Below are positions 10,801 through 20,843 of a stretch of DNA of 27,826 nucleotides, piece after piece; position 1 is the stretch's first letter, and each line of letters begins with the position of its first letter. The notes below the pieces were generated by a model. That model searched no databases and was not told the DNA's origin. It saw nothing but the letters and a program-made list of their open reading frames with translations. This DNA is from Saccoglossus kowalevskii (taxonomy: Eukaryota > Hemichordata > Enteropneusta > Harrimaniidae), in the NCBI RefSeq assembly GCF_000003605.2, contig NW_003145292.1, positions 163,344 to 191,169 of the forward strand, given 5' to 3'. Both the position numbers and the translations under genes were made by a program.

Positions 10801-11957
10801 CTCTGAAGGACCTATGGCAAAGTGGGCAGTTGTTCTAAGACTTCCAGTTCCGCTGTAGATACAAATTAGTTTGCCTTTTAAAAAGTAAAAATGTGCATTG
10901 AAAACGGACTTTTGAGCGCGCGCGTCCGAACGCAGGTTTGGCAGGTTGTCAAACCATATTGTGGACATGTTTCTAGAGTAGTAGTGCCTGTATAAATCAA
11001 ATGTGAATATTGAAGAATTCTTGAGAACTTTTCTTAAAAATTGAGATTTTAAATGTGACTTCAATTAACACATGTTCACCGTATTTACTAATACTATTTC
11101 ACGTGACACATTAAGTTATGCATTAGGAACTTTACCTAATAAGCTAAGTTGTCAATAAAACGAGTCAAATACAAATATATAGTGGATACGATTATACCTA
11201 CTTTATTATGAACAAGATTGTTTTCGTATTATTTGATACAAAGTATCGGTATTCCAATAAGAACAATGCGTGCTCCCATTGCTCGCTGATTTGTTTTGTT
11301 TTGTTCATATGAAGCCCAATTTCGACAGAAATAATTACAAATCTTTTAATTTCATTTTCAGATGAAATATATTTTCCATTCACAGTCCTAAATTGAGTTA
11401 TATTTCAATGATATTTCCAGTTGACATTTATATTTAATATTTGTCGTCTGCTTCGTACAACATGGCTAGCTTTAACATTCAAAATATGTTTGCACATGTA
11501 CAGATATCATGGTGGTTAAGCAAAAAAACACTGTTACAAGTATGACCATTCATATGACATCAATGTCATTTGCCAGATTTAGACCTCATATTTTATACAG
11601 ACCATTAGACTATGACTAAGAATGATACATGATGAGTGCCACATTTTCTGTCACCATTTACTGTTTTGTTACCATGGTTTTTAAAATCGGTGAACAGTAG
11701 AAGTGGCGTCGTTCAGGGAAAAAATGGAGTCTTGCGGCTCCCCAGTTTTCATGAAGTTCTCTGCGGCCATTACAAATACGGTAGTATTAGCAGAGGCATG
11801 ATAAATATTCAGTTTATGTCGCCTGCCACAAACTATTTAAATTTAGCAGAATTTGTAGCCGCATATATTTTGCAGCCACTCATAAGTATGTTATGATATT
11901 ATATTATATTGTATTTTATTATTCAGATATTACAATTATGATATATATGAAAAAACT
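7840..11957. other. 4.1-kb region upstream of gene A, no gene supported
   Basis: AT-rich DNA with isolated frames only: 8930-9211 plus, 9786-10052 minus, 10729-11064 minus (111 codons) and 11198-11383 minus. None has a recognisable domain or clear splice context. The 10729-11064 frame is the longest and lies in the least AT-rich part (with gcgcgcgcg near 10915), so it may be an old repeat. Two diverged blocks containing aaaatgg(c)gg/aaaccacga wording around 10050 and 10200 look like relics of the same repeat. The promoter of gene A should lie in the distal part, but no clear TATA box was recognised. Confidence 0.35.
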
Positions 11958-14900
11958 ATGAAAACCACAAAATTGAACGTGTGCTATTGTTGTATTGCTG
12001 TTTTTATCACATGCCTCTATTTGCTGTTGGAGCGACGTCATTCATTCTTCAAAAGTTCAGTATTTGACATCATCGACAATCACTATGCTTCTAAGGACAC
12101 ATCACGCAGACAGCAATCGGCCAAACCTATGTCATCAGTAACATTACCAAATATACATCTACCAGTGATATTAGGTAAGGTAAATAAATATTATTATAAC
12201 ACTTTCGGTCATGTTATTAATTTTTTTTAGCGATTGGTTCATTTTTGTAAATTCAAACATATTTAGGCATACATAGGCAAAGTGTAATTGCTACAGATAA
12301 CTGTGTCAAGGGGCAACGTCTTTGTCAATTATTGAAAAAGATGGCCAATCAAAGCCGCGACCTTACTAGGGGGTCCGGGGCATAGACCCTCTAAACGCTA
12401 TTTTGAGAGACAAATTTTGCTGACACAAAAGAATTCAGCTTGATTTTGAAGGGGCGAGGCAACCAACATTTTTTTCGAGAAGGCGACCGCTCCCTCTGTT
12501 ATTGTTTTCTTCAGTGTATAAATCGTTAATCAGATCTCGTTGTAGTGAGTTAACGATTCGGTCTCGGTGATTAACTATTATACTAGTATTTAAAAAAATA
12601 AATATTATCATTCAATCATCTTTTAAAAAATGCATAATATAATACTCCAACAATAACTACATGTTTACGAAGCACTAACATCAATAAAGTTTAAAACAAT
12701 TGTAATAACAAAATTGTAAATGTTATTCGAAGTCGACAATTCATCGTATATTTGCTATATGATTCGTTATGATCGGGGTAGCCCAGCAAATTTGGTATAT
12801 TTACCTCATAAGTGAGATTCACTAAAGAACCCGTACAAAGTTTTCATACCAGTGAAAATGACGAACCTAAATATGTGATACATGATGAGTGTATAGCGAT
12901 AGGGAACAATAGTGATGGAAAATGTGAGCTTGCCACTGTTGATCCTAGTGATGTTGAAAATGTAGTTCCTAAATCTCAGGATGTTTGTCCAGATGAACAT
13001 GTTGATAGATACCCCCCCCCCAAGAAAGATAGGATCCGCCCTGAATTTTTAGGTGATCACTTAGTAGATGATGAGATATATAGTTTGATAGAATTATTTT
13101 GTGCTTCGTTGTGATAAGTCTGATGATTGGCGAAAGGTTATGAAAATTGAAATGAGTGCACTGAGTGAGAATGCTACTTTTGAGTTGACCACACTGCCAC
13201 AAGGCAGAGAGGCAGTGGGAGGCCGCTGGGTGTATGCTGTTAAATTGGATCAAAATAATAAAGAACAGTATAAGGCTAGGTTTGTGGCTAAGGGTTATTC
13301 CCAGAAACCCAATATAAATTACCAGGAAACATTCTCTCTGACCGTCCGTATTACATCCAATAGAGCGGTTACCGTAATGCATTTAGCTGTTCAAAACGAT
13401 TTGGCTGTACATCAAATGGATGTGAAAGCAGCGTATTTGAATGTTCCTATATATTATGAAATATATGTGGAGCAACCAGAAGGTTTTGAAGTGGAGAAAA
13501 ATTCAAAAAAACATATTCATAAGATACCATTTTATACGAGGTGAAGTTCAGAAAGACCAAGTATGTACCTTCTGATCAAAATATTGCAAATGCACTCACA
13601 AAGACTGTGCCTAGAAATAAAAATAAGAATTCCCATACAGCGTTACGATAACATTGAAATTAAGCATATATACATTTACATATATACATATTTTATAGGT
13701 AAAGACAATCAGACTTCAAAACAAACATCCAGAAAACCCACACTACATAGACAAGTGTCACTCACAACTGAAACATACATAAATGTTGAAAACGTATCAT
13801 TAGACAACTCAACACTGAAGCAAGGTAAGATTCATATCAGGAAATTAAATAACTAAAATAAAACTATAATGTTAACATCTGTTCCAGTATCATTAATGGA
13901 CATCAAATACAAAATATCAGCCTTCAGACACATACAACACAATTAATGTGCTCAATTTATATAAATTCAATATGAATAAAATGTGAATTATGTGGTCAAT
14001 TTATGTGGATTCAATGTAAATTATGTGGTCAATTTATGTGAATTATTTGGTCAATTTATATGAATTCTATGTAAATTATGTGGTCAATTCATGTGATTCA
14101 ATGAAAATTATTTGGTCAATTTATGTGGATTCAATGTGAATTCAATGTGGCCAATTTATGTGAATTCAATGTAAAATGTGTGGTCAATTTATGTGGATTC
14201 GATGTGAGTTCAATATGAATTATGTGATCAATTTATGTGAATTCAATGCAAATTATGTGGTCAATTTATGTCGATTCAGTGTGAAATCAATGAGAATTAT
14301 GTTGTCAATTTACGTAAATTCAATGTGAAATATGTGGTCAATTTATGCGAATTCAATGTGAATTGAATGTGGATTATGTGCTCAATTTATGTGAATTAAG
14401 TGGTCAATTTATGCGAATTAAGTGGTCAATTTATGTGAATTCAAAGTGAATTGAATGTGGATTATGTGTTCAATTTATGTGAATTCAATGTAAATTATAT
14501 GGTCAATTTATTTGGATTCAATGTGCAGTATGTGGTCAATTTATGTGAATTGCGTGTCAAATATTTGGTCAATTTATGTGAATTCAATGTGAATTAAGTG
14601 GTAAATTTACGTAAATTCTATGTAAATTATGTAGTCAATTTATGTGTCAGTGTGAAATCAATGTGAGTTATGTTGTCAATTTACGTAAATTCAATGTGTA
14701 TTAAGTGGTCAATTTGTGTAAATTCAATGTGAATTGAATGTGAATTGTGTGGTCAATTTATGTGAATTATTTGGTCAATTTATGTGGATTCCAATGTGAA
14801 TTCAATGTTGTCAATTTATTTTGTATTTTGATGTGTTCCTATTTCGTTTTAATGCATTCCGAAAGCAACATTCAACCAGTACATCAAAATAGCTGTGATA

Positions 14901-17900
14901 CAAATCAATACATATTAATGTTCGCCGACTCTCAGAATACAACTGAGACCATATTTAAATGGTTATGTACACAATAGTCATTTACATGTGACTTACAGGT
15001 CAATACAATATTGTCAATGTCTTCTTGATGAATGACAGTCTTCTGAATCATGATACCATTAGTTTTTGATTCCGATACATCGGTAATACAACATTAAAAT
15101 TAAGCATATATACATATGCATTATAGGTAAAGACAATCAAACTTCAATACATACATCCAGTAAACCCACACCACATAGACAGGTGTCAGTCACAGCTGAA
15201 ACACACAGAAATGGTAAAAACGTATCATTGGACAACTCAACACTGAAGCAAGGTAAGGTTCATATCAAGAAATTAAATAACTAAAGTAAAACTATAATGT
15301 TAACATCTGTTCCAGTATCATTAATGGACATCAAATACAAAATGTCAGCCTTCAGACACATAGTAAAGTGTTTATCAATATATTTTTTTAAATTATTAAC
15401 AAATATGATTAATGTCAGTGAAGTTTAAAACGAAGGTTGTCTTGTTTTTAATTTACAAAGTGTACTAACCATGTAACGTATTGCAGTAAAATAAAATGAA
15501 ATTAGATGGTAGGAATCGCCACGAATCACGTAATGAATAATATACCAGTCCAAGTACAGTGTAGTAGCAGTTTACTTCAATGTGAATTATGTGGTCAATT
15601 TATGTGAATTATGTGGTCAATTTATGTGAATTATGTGGTCATTTTATGTGAATTATGTGGTCAAGTTAATGTTACACAAGTTATTTGGTTCTTCATAGAT
15701 AACATTAATTGTGAGCTTCGATTCTCCAATAAGACATTTCCAATTGTTGCCTTAGCAAGTCCACCAGGTTCTGGCAACACATGGGTTCGTCATCTATTAC
15801 AACAATCTACTGGTATATATACAGGGTCAGTATTTACAGATGGTAAACTTTATAGAGCAGGTAGGTTGGTAGAATATATCAATATTACATTTCTAGACTC
15901 GTACTGAGGAATAATTCATCTTTCGAAAATTGCGCCACTGCAAAACTATTATCTTGTACGTGTACGNNNNNNNNNNNNNNNNNNNNNNNNNNNNNNNNNN
16001 NNNNNNNNNNNNNNNNNNNNNNNNNNNNNNNNNNNNNNNNNNNNTATTCCTTGTAGTTTAATTCATTTCCCATGTCAAAAAGATTATTGAACATTTGGTT
16101 TACCGACCGTGACGTCATTATACTGCCCACTTACACACAGTCAGTATTCTAAAAATAAATATTAGCAATAATTACTTAAAAGATTTTTTTTTTATTTTCA
16201 AAATTCAACAGACGAGGCAATGAAACGTGAAAAGTTTTTCAGCATGTCAACACGCCAATGACGTCATAAATTTTTACTTGTATGCAAATTAGTACTAATG
16301 AGGAACCTCACTGTGTAATCCAATAAATGACAGCAACTTTGAAACTCACTTAAAATGTAACCCAATATAGGACAAACAATCTATCTGATGGTTCTAACCA
16401 ATCGTTTGTCGTATTTTCTACGCATATAACGTCATCGCTAGCTAGCATTACGTAATTAAATATCTGCAGACGACATGCAAATTCATGCTCTTTTTCAAAC
16501 TAATGCTTTAACCACGCTCCATTGAAAACTAGAGTAAACTCGTGTCTGATATGCCCATAGATACATGTTTTTTGCTGGCACGCTTACTGTAGTGTCCAGG
16601 GTTCTCTTTTTAGTTGAGTATTATCAACGAAGTAAATATGACGTCACACAAAACACAACACTCTATACATTTTCATGCCATAGTAACCTGACTGATTAAT
16701 GAAAGCATATAGTACACTAGAAATCGTGGCTGGTAATCTCAAAATAGACAATATCTCATTTTATTTTATGCCGGATGGTTTGTTAAGAATATGGATAACA
16801 TTAATATTACCAATTTGCATATTGATGGTTATAAAATTACGCATAATCGTATAAAGTCAAAATAGGTGTTTCTTATGCAAATGAGACATAACACTCCCAT
16901 AATGCTCGGAGCAAATGAAAATGATTACACTCGTTTAATACATATGATTTGTTATACAGGTTTTCTTGGTGAATTTGAAAATGCATATTGTGATAAAGTT
17001 ATTGTCACCAAAATACATGGTACGTTAGGAAAAGTGAACAAGTTTTCATCGGTAATTTTATTGCTAAGAAATTTACGAGACGCCTGTTTAGCTGAACTTA
17101 ATCGACACTTTACTGGAAATGATCACACGGGTTTTGCTAAAAAAAGTGAGTAATCATTAAATTGAATATGTTTCATTCAAAAAACTAGTATACTAAATAA
17201 ATCGATATCACATATTCACAAAATTTGGTTGAATTTGTCTAGTTATTCAGAACTATCGATTTGTGAGTTGTAGATTTCGAAATTAGCCCACATATTTCAC
17301 TTAGACGAAACTGCTCAAGGTGCAAGATACAAAACTAGAAAATGAACTCTCAAAAGTGTGTCACACACGACCGCACACACGTCTTACCTTACTCTCGTTG
17401 TAACGACACACATTGGATTAACTTTTAATATAGTTGCGATATGAACTCGATTAAAATGCGTTCCTATTACGCTTTAATTGGTGTTTAACTAAATAAACGT
17501 TGAATATTTTGTGACTTTACATAGAAATTTTTGCGAAGCTTGGGTTTAGTAAAGGGAGTGGTATGGTACAATTATATTAATATTGTAAATTGTAGTACCA
17601 TACCGTCTTTCTTACTAAACCTAAGCTATGCAAACTTGACTTAAATTCGATTAAATACTAATATAAATTATGAAAATAGTGAGGGTCGTCACTTGGTAGG
17701 TGTAAAATTAAATGAAAGTCATAACGTAAATACCACACACGCAGGCAAGCATCTTAATTAGCAGGTTTGTGATTGACACTAAAATACAGTAATATATTAC
17801 TATCTAATGGCAATCGTGTTTCTATGCAGAGATAGAAGACCATGACGTGAAAGAAGTATTGGATGGGGTTTCAAACGTAGCTATAAATTGGTTAAAGTCA

Positions 17901-18179
17901 TACAATGGACCAATGCTGGTAGTACACTATGAGGATTTATTAAAGGATACTACAGGCGAAGTTACCCGGATGTTGGATTTTCTAAACGTCACGGAATCAG
18001 ACCGCCGAATGGAATGCCTCAAGAAAAACGTTGAAGGGTCATTTCATAGAAATGGTAACAAAAGCGCGGATCATTATAAAATATTTGATAACTTCCACGA
18101 AACTATTAACACTAAGACACAAATGATATCGGCAATGTTAATGAAGAGAGGTTTTAAGCCAATGGGTCCAATTAATTAA
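11958..18179 (+). CDS. Gene A: WSCD-type membrane sulfotransferase, multi-exon, complete
   Basis: Exons: 11958-12174, 13699-13824 and/or its duplicate 15127-15252, 15699-15860, 16960-17145, 17830-18179 (TAA). All junctions are GT-AG and all introns are phase 1. With one stalk exon the protein is 346 residues; with both, 388. Residues 6-24 form a signal-anchor membrane helix (LNVCYCCIAVFITCLYLLL), predicting a type II Golgi protein. A Ser/Thr/Asn-rich stalk follows, then the sulfotransferase domain. ASPPGSGNTWVRH (about 134-146) is the 5'-phosphosulfate-binding loop and TGIYTGSVF follows it, as in WSCD1/2. TKIH stands at the KTH position, and ILLLRNLRDACLAELNRHF is the 3'-phosphate-binding region. 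Next come HTGFA and LVVHYEDL, then GEVTRMLDFLNV and EGSFHR near the end. The expected role is sulfate transfer from PAPS to a glycan or glycoprotein; the substrate is unknown. No WSC domain is seen. The start is the first ATG before the anchor. Confidence 0.85.
12290..12500. repeat. Possible dispersed repeat in gene A intron 1
   Basis: A less AT-rich island in intron 1 contains ctagggggtccggggcatag, resembling wording that recurs in repeats of marine invertebrate genomes (from memory, not searched). No ends or coding capacity were seen. Confidence 0.25.
12812..13620 (+). pseudogene. Ty1/copia retrotransposon relic in gene A intron 1
   Basis: Two frames, shifted by one base near 13110, carry a copia polyprotein fragment. 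The first (12812-13113) is the linker before the reverse transcriptase. The second (13101-13544) has DDWRKVMKIEM, GRWVYAVKLD, YKARFVAKGYSQ, HQMDVKAAYLN and EQPEGFE, the conserved series at the start of the copia reverse transcriptase. After about 13495 it jumps to KKHIH and, with further frame changes, to a KYVPSDQNIANALTK motif (13557-13601), which belongs to the end of copia RNase H. The YVDD catalytic part and most of RNase H are therefore missing through an internal deletion. No LTRs were seen. It lies in the sense orientation of the host gene and is non-functional. Confidence 0.85.
13630..13935 (+). repeat. Duplicated block containing stalk exon, copy 1
   Basis: About 300 bases running from ttcccataca to the end of cttcagacacata match 15070-15362 in direct orientation. 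The block includes the acceptor, a 126-base exon, the donor and about 110 bases of downstream intron. The left end lies just after the copia relic, and the right end abuts the AT-rich satellite. Confidence 0.9.
13699..13824 (+). CDS. Gene A stalk exon 2a (symmetric, phase 1-1)
   Basis: The exon is 126 bases (42 codons) between tttatag and GTAAGA. It can be included, skipped or replaced without changing frame. The peptide GKDNQTSKQTSRKPTLHRQV continues to NVSLDNSTLKQ and has three N-glycosylation sequons (NQT, NVS, NST). It forms the stalk between the membrane anchor and the catalytic domain. Exon 2b is its duplicate. Confidence 0.75.
13936..14830. repeat. AT-rich degenerate satellite in gene A intron
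   Basis: About 0.9 kb is built from the words tatgtggtcaattta and tgtgaattcaatgtgaat, shuffled and point-mutated. Spacing is mainly in the 22-40 base range rather than one fixed period. The related array at 15584-15671 has a regular 22-base period. Open frames here (for example one beginning MWSIYVNYLVNLCG at 14747) are by-products of the repeat wording. Confidence 0.9.
14831..15069. other. Unique intron sequence between satellite and second exon block
   Basis: Non-repetitive intron DNA. A short open stretch (to 14977) continues from the satellite and ends at TAG. No exon signal was recognised. Confidence 0.3.
15070..15362 (+). repeat. Duplicated block containing stalk exon, copy 2
   Basis: Direct copy of 13630-13935. 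In the roughly 110 bases of intron after the exon I count 4 differences between the copies. The acceptor side is shorter in this copy by an indel (tacatatgcattatag). Confidence 0.9.
15127..15252 (+). CDS. Gene A stalk exon 2b (duplicate of exon 2a)
   Basis: The same 126-base length and phases as exon 2a, with intact acceptor (attatag) and donor (GTAAGG). It encodes GKDNQTSIHTSSKPTPHRQV through NVSLDNSTLKQ. Against 2a there are 13 base differences: 10 change the amino acid and 3 are silent. All three sequons are kept. It may be spliced together with 2a, giving a doubled stalk, or as a mutually exclusive alternative. Confidence 0.7.
15584..15671. repeat. Regular 22-bp tandem array before exon 3
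   Basis: Four units of gaattatgtggtcaatttat plus gt, the last two slightly diverged. The wording is that of the satellite at 13936-14830. The array stops 28 bases before the acceptor of exon 3 (15697-15698) and includes an ATG at 15611 in frame with that exon. Confidence 0.88.
15699..15860 (+). CDS. Gene A exon 3: PAPS-binding loop exon
   Basis: The 162-base exon lies between ttcatag and GTAGGT, phase 1-1, and has the same length as the matching exon of gene B (25517-25678). It carries the NKT sequon, the loop SPPGSGNTW and WVRHLLQQ/TGIYTGSVF. Glycines, asparagine and threonine of the loop are at the positions found in WSCD family members, so nucleotide binding looks intact. Confidence 0.85.
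15967..16044. other. Assembly gap (78 Ns)
   Basis: A run of N within the intron between exon 3 and exon 4 of gene A. The exons on both sides match gene B in length and phase, so a coding exon hidden here is not needed. Confidence 0.98.
16960..17145 (+). CDS. Gene A exon 4: KTH-equivalent and 3'-phosphate-binding region
   Basis: The 186-base exon begins with GFLGEFENAYC and ends HTGFAKK at a GTGAGT donor. It holds TKIH at the KTH position and LLLRNLRDACLAELNRHF. The usual RNP at the 3'-phosphate-binding segment is RNL here, as in gene B. Confidence 0.82.
17362..17700. repeat. Dispersed fold-back repeat, copy 2, in gene A intron
   Basis: Second copy of the 4960-5304 repeat, inserted in the last intron of gene A. 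The palindromic core is 17530-17635: ttgcgaagcttgggtttagt opposite actaaacctaagctatgcaa, with gtatggtacaat opposite gtagtaccatac. It differs from copy 1 by many substitutions, so the copies are not recent. Confidence 0.65.
17830..18179 (+). CDS. Gene A terminal exon
   Basis: Begins after tatgcag at phase 1 and ends with TAA at 18177-18179. It encodes the C-terminal third of the sulfotransferase domain, with NWLKSYNGPMLVVHYEDLL, GEVTRMLDFLNV, the DRRMECLK segment, EGSFHRNG and a terminal KRGFKPMGPIN. The segment between HTGFA and NWLK is shorter than I recall for vertebrate WSCD proteins. Confidence 0.85.
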
Positions 18180-18365
18180 TTAATTGTTTATAGTGTTTGA
18201 GTAACCCAAACCTAGCCAATAAGTCTATTTGATCATAATCACTTAGACGAATATAACAGTGTTATAATTTATAATAAAAATACAGTATAATGCATGTTAT
18301 TCGGCATTTAGACATATCTATTCTCTCTAAATCCAGTTATCAACATTATTTAACATTGCAATACA

Positions 18366-18371
18366 AATAAA
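18366..18371 (+). terminator. Poly(A) signal, gene A
   Basis: AATAAA 187 bases after the gene A stop, with a second overlapping-type site (AAATAAAA) about 12 bases later. The 3' UTR between is AT-rich and unremarkable. Confidence 0.5.
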
Positions 18372-18890
18372 GTAAAGAAATAAAATTATACGATTCAACG
18401 AGTATGCAATAATTATTTCAGGCCAATCGTTACTGAAGTCATCAAAAGCATCTATGTATTTACTGATGGGCCATTCTCGTTATTAGTAATTTTCAATTTA
18501 TAAACTGTGTTAATAGTTGAATTGCGTATAGCTATTGAGGGCGTACACGGCCAAAGATCGAAGATCTGATTTATACCAAATTCACCGGTTTCTATGAAGT
18601 TATTTGAAGCCCAATTATTGTTTTAAAAAGCGGGGTCGCTGGGAAAGGAAACAGGAAGGTTTTTTTTTAGGTAGCGTTTCTCGTAAACACAACAGTTTTT
18701 GTATACAACAAGATAGAACAACATCTCGAATCAAAGCAATGTTCATTTATCCGTGTTATAAACCAACATACAGCGACATGCACATAACATATTGAAATAC
18801 CCTATATATTGACGGACTAAAGTTGGTTATCGCTAATCGGTTAATTTAAAATGTGTTGTGATCGGCAGATATATGCAAGTTTGTTTAGAG

Positions 18891-19000
18891 GATTGGCTAA
18901 AATTAACTGTGATTGGTCAATGTATCAAGCTCGACAAACCTTCACGCCTATTTTCAGGTTTATTTCGATAACGTAATATAGTTTCAGGACTATTTATATT
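18891..19000 (+). promoter_or_regulatory. Promoter-like cluster: two inverted CCAAT boxes and a TATA-like site
   Basis: gattggct at 18891-18898 and gattggtc at 18911-18918 are two inverted CCAAT boxes 20 bases apart, followed about 75 bases later by tatttatatt (18991-19000). It sits 1.9 kb upstream of the gene B start. It would fit a promoter with a spliced 5' UTR, because an acceptor-like tttttcag ends 4 bases before the gene B ATG. This is inference only. Confidence 0.25.
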
Positions 19001-19359
19001 GGAGTCACATTGTATCACTCACAGTTCCCCATTCATGGATCATTACAGACAACTTTCACGATCATTATTATGGGAATAAGATTGATGTGTTGACAATTCA
19101 ATGACTTATTCCGACATCACTACTGACCTTGTAACAACAATAGCAGCTTTATCAATTTGTATCTTACCACTACTTATTAAACTGTACAACGCCACGCATA
19201 GATGCGTTGCCATGCCGACCGAAGCCACGTCCATAATCATTAAACTAAGGTTCTGACATATTTTATGACGCTGAGAATGTTATATTGAATCAATGATGTT
19301 ACTGACACGAGACAGCGATGATGCACACCTCCATTTTATTCAATTTATGATTTATGCAA

Positions 19360-20115
19360 GCAATATGCGGCAAAAAGAGGTCGGGGGAAGACGTAGGCGA
19401 AGAGGGGTCTAGAGTGACAGCAAATAAACGGGAAAAGCCAGGATTAGCAGGAGAGTGAGGGTGAGAGAGGTCGTACATGGAGAAAGATGGCATGGGTCAG
19501 ACGAAATATTCAGAGGGAACGTAAGCGAGAGCGGGAAGTCAGTAAATGCTGTAACGGGGGGGGGGATGTTTGGAGGACGTAAGCGGTCAGGAGAGACTGA
19601 AAGGAGCCGTGAGAGAGAAGAAGAGAGCTGTAATGATCTAGTTTACATATGAACAGCATTTCCACCTGAACGAATTGTATGCATAAATTAAGAGCCTATA
19701 TAAGTGAATAATAATAAACTAATTGATATTCATCCGATTGTGTGTACGTGCGTTTCCTTGTATGCTTTGCCACCATATGCCCACTCAACTAAAATAGTAC
19801 AAGACGGTAGACGCCATATGTGAGGGCTGGGCCAGGAAGAGAAGTACGCGGGATGGAACTCTAAGCGAGGCAGAGATACCGAGTTGAACTGTAAACGAGG
19901 TCTAGGGGGATGTAAGCGAGATAGAGAGGCTGTGAAGGTGTGTAATTGAGGAGGTCGGGAGAGGAATCTAGTGAGACCGTAAGTGAGTGTGGTTGTAGGC
20001 GAATAAAGCAAGGCTAGAAGACCGCAAGCGAGAGGGAAAAGCCGGGATTGTGTTGTAAGCAACAGAGGGATTTTGGAAATTGCCCTATGCAAGGCGAGAA
20101 GGTCGGGGTGGGCGG
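19360..20115. repeat. Purine-rich degenerate repeat region
   Basis: G/A-rich DNA on the + strand, very unlike its AT-rich surroundings. It recurs in gtaagcgag-type words (for example 19520, 19578, 19913, 20028) mixed with gaggtcggg and gagagag. The phrase cgggaaaagccaggatt near 19430 returns as agggaaaagccgggatt near 20034, suggesting a larger duplication. Minus-strand frames here are Pro/Leu/Ser-rich by-products of the composition. A less purine-rich gap lies at 19635-19795. Confidence 0.6.
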
Positions 20116-20130
20116 TAAATTATTTGAACC

Positions 20131-20155
20131 AATATATATATATATATATATATAT
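20131..20155. repeat. (TA)n microsatellite
   Basis: Uninterrupted alternating T and A after aaccaat. Confidence 0.9.
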
Positions 20156-20159
20156 TATA

Positions 20160-20843
20160 AAAACTTAATTAATATTAAAATATTAAAAAATTTATATATT
20201 TTTTGCATTATTACATGTAACTGTATTGTAGTAGATTTTAGATATCTAACTTGTTATGTTTATTTTAACACCTTTATTACATTCTATAAAACAAAATATC
20301 TTATCTTATATAGATTGTAGTTCAGGCTAAATAGTCATTATAGCCATCATTTCGAGAAACGTTTGCTGAATTTAAATAATCACCAACTACAACTTTTGGT
20401 AAAGGAAAATAGTCAGTTGGGTCATTTTGTATGTATTGTTATCAGTCTCAGATTCTATTGTGGGAATTGTTATTTTGATTCTGTAGACCTTGTGTGTGTA
20501 CTGTGTATGAGGAGTATATGGTGTGAGACCAGCATACATACCCACACATTAGACAACAGTAGACATACTGTAGTAGACACGCAAAAACACGTGGTCGAAA
20601 TCACAATCGTCTGAGCAAAAATGTGATACGTTGACAATTCGGAATTATTTATTTGTATGTATATATATTTCACCATTATACATTGTATTATACATGAACA
20701 GCCTGGTTCTGTGTGATGAGTGCTCTAAATGTCACATTAACCAAACCGGGGCTCTGTTACTATAGAAACCGGACACCACTGTGCACAGTTGCTTGCATAT
20801 ATCACGTGATTGCTACATTAAAATTAAATAATTTTTCAGAAAC
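20160..20843. other. Region upstream of gene B start
   Basis: AT-rich sequence. Short frames at 20363-20614 plus and 20470-20676 minus show no domain. Just before the start codon an atttttcag/aaacATG context could be either plain 5' UTR or the acceptor of a 5' UTR intron. Confidence 0.3.

Noticed and set aside
10729-11064. 111-codon minus-strand frame
   Set aside because: No domain, splice context or family match was recognised. It lies in a locally GC-richer patch where stops are rarer.
12969-13382. 137-codon minus-strand frame
   Set aside because: It is antisense to the copia reverse transcriptase fragment, which has clear family motifs on the + strand.
14747-14977. 76-codon frame in the satellite
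   Set aside because: It begins with the repeat wording (MWSIYVN) and has no acceptor or donor in the right phase, so it is a by-product of the satellite.
15885-16130. Minus-strand frame across the N gap
   Set aside because: It depends on unknown bases and lies in an intron of gene A.
16866-16959. ATG upstream of gene A exon 4 in the same frame, as a possible separate start
   Set aside because: The acceptor at 16958-16959 and exact agreement with gene B's exon boundary show this is intron read-through.
19730-20092. 120-codon minus-strand frame rich in Pro, Leu and Ser
   Set aside because: It is the complement of the purine-rich repeat tract, which lacks stops because of its composition.
20363-20676. 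Overlapping Cys/His-containing frames on both strands
   Set aside because: The cysteine spacing matches no zinc-binding pattern I know, and there is no splice context.
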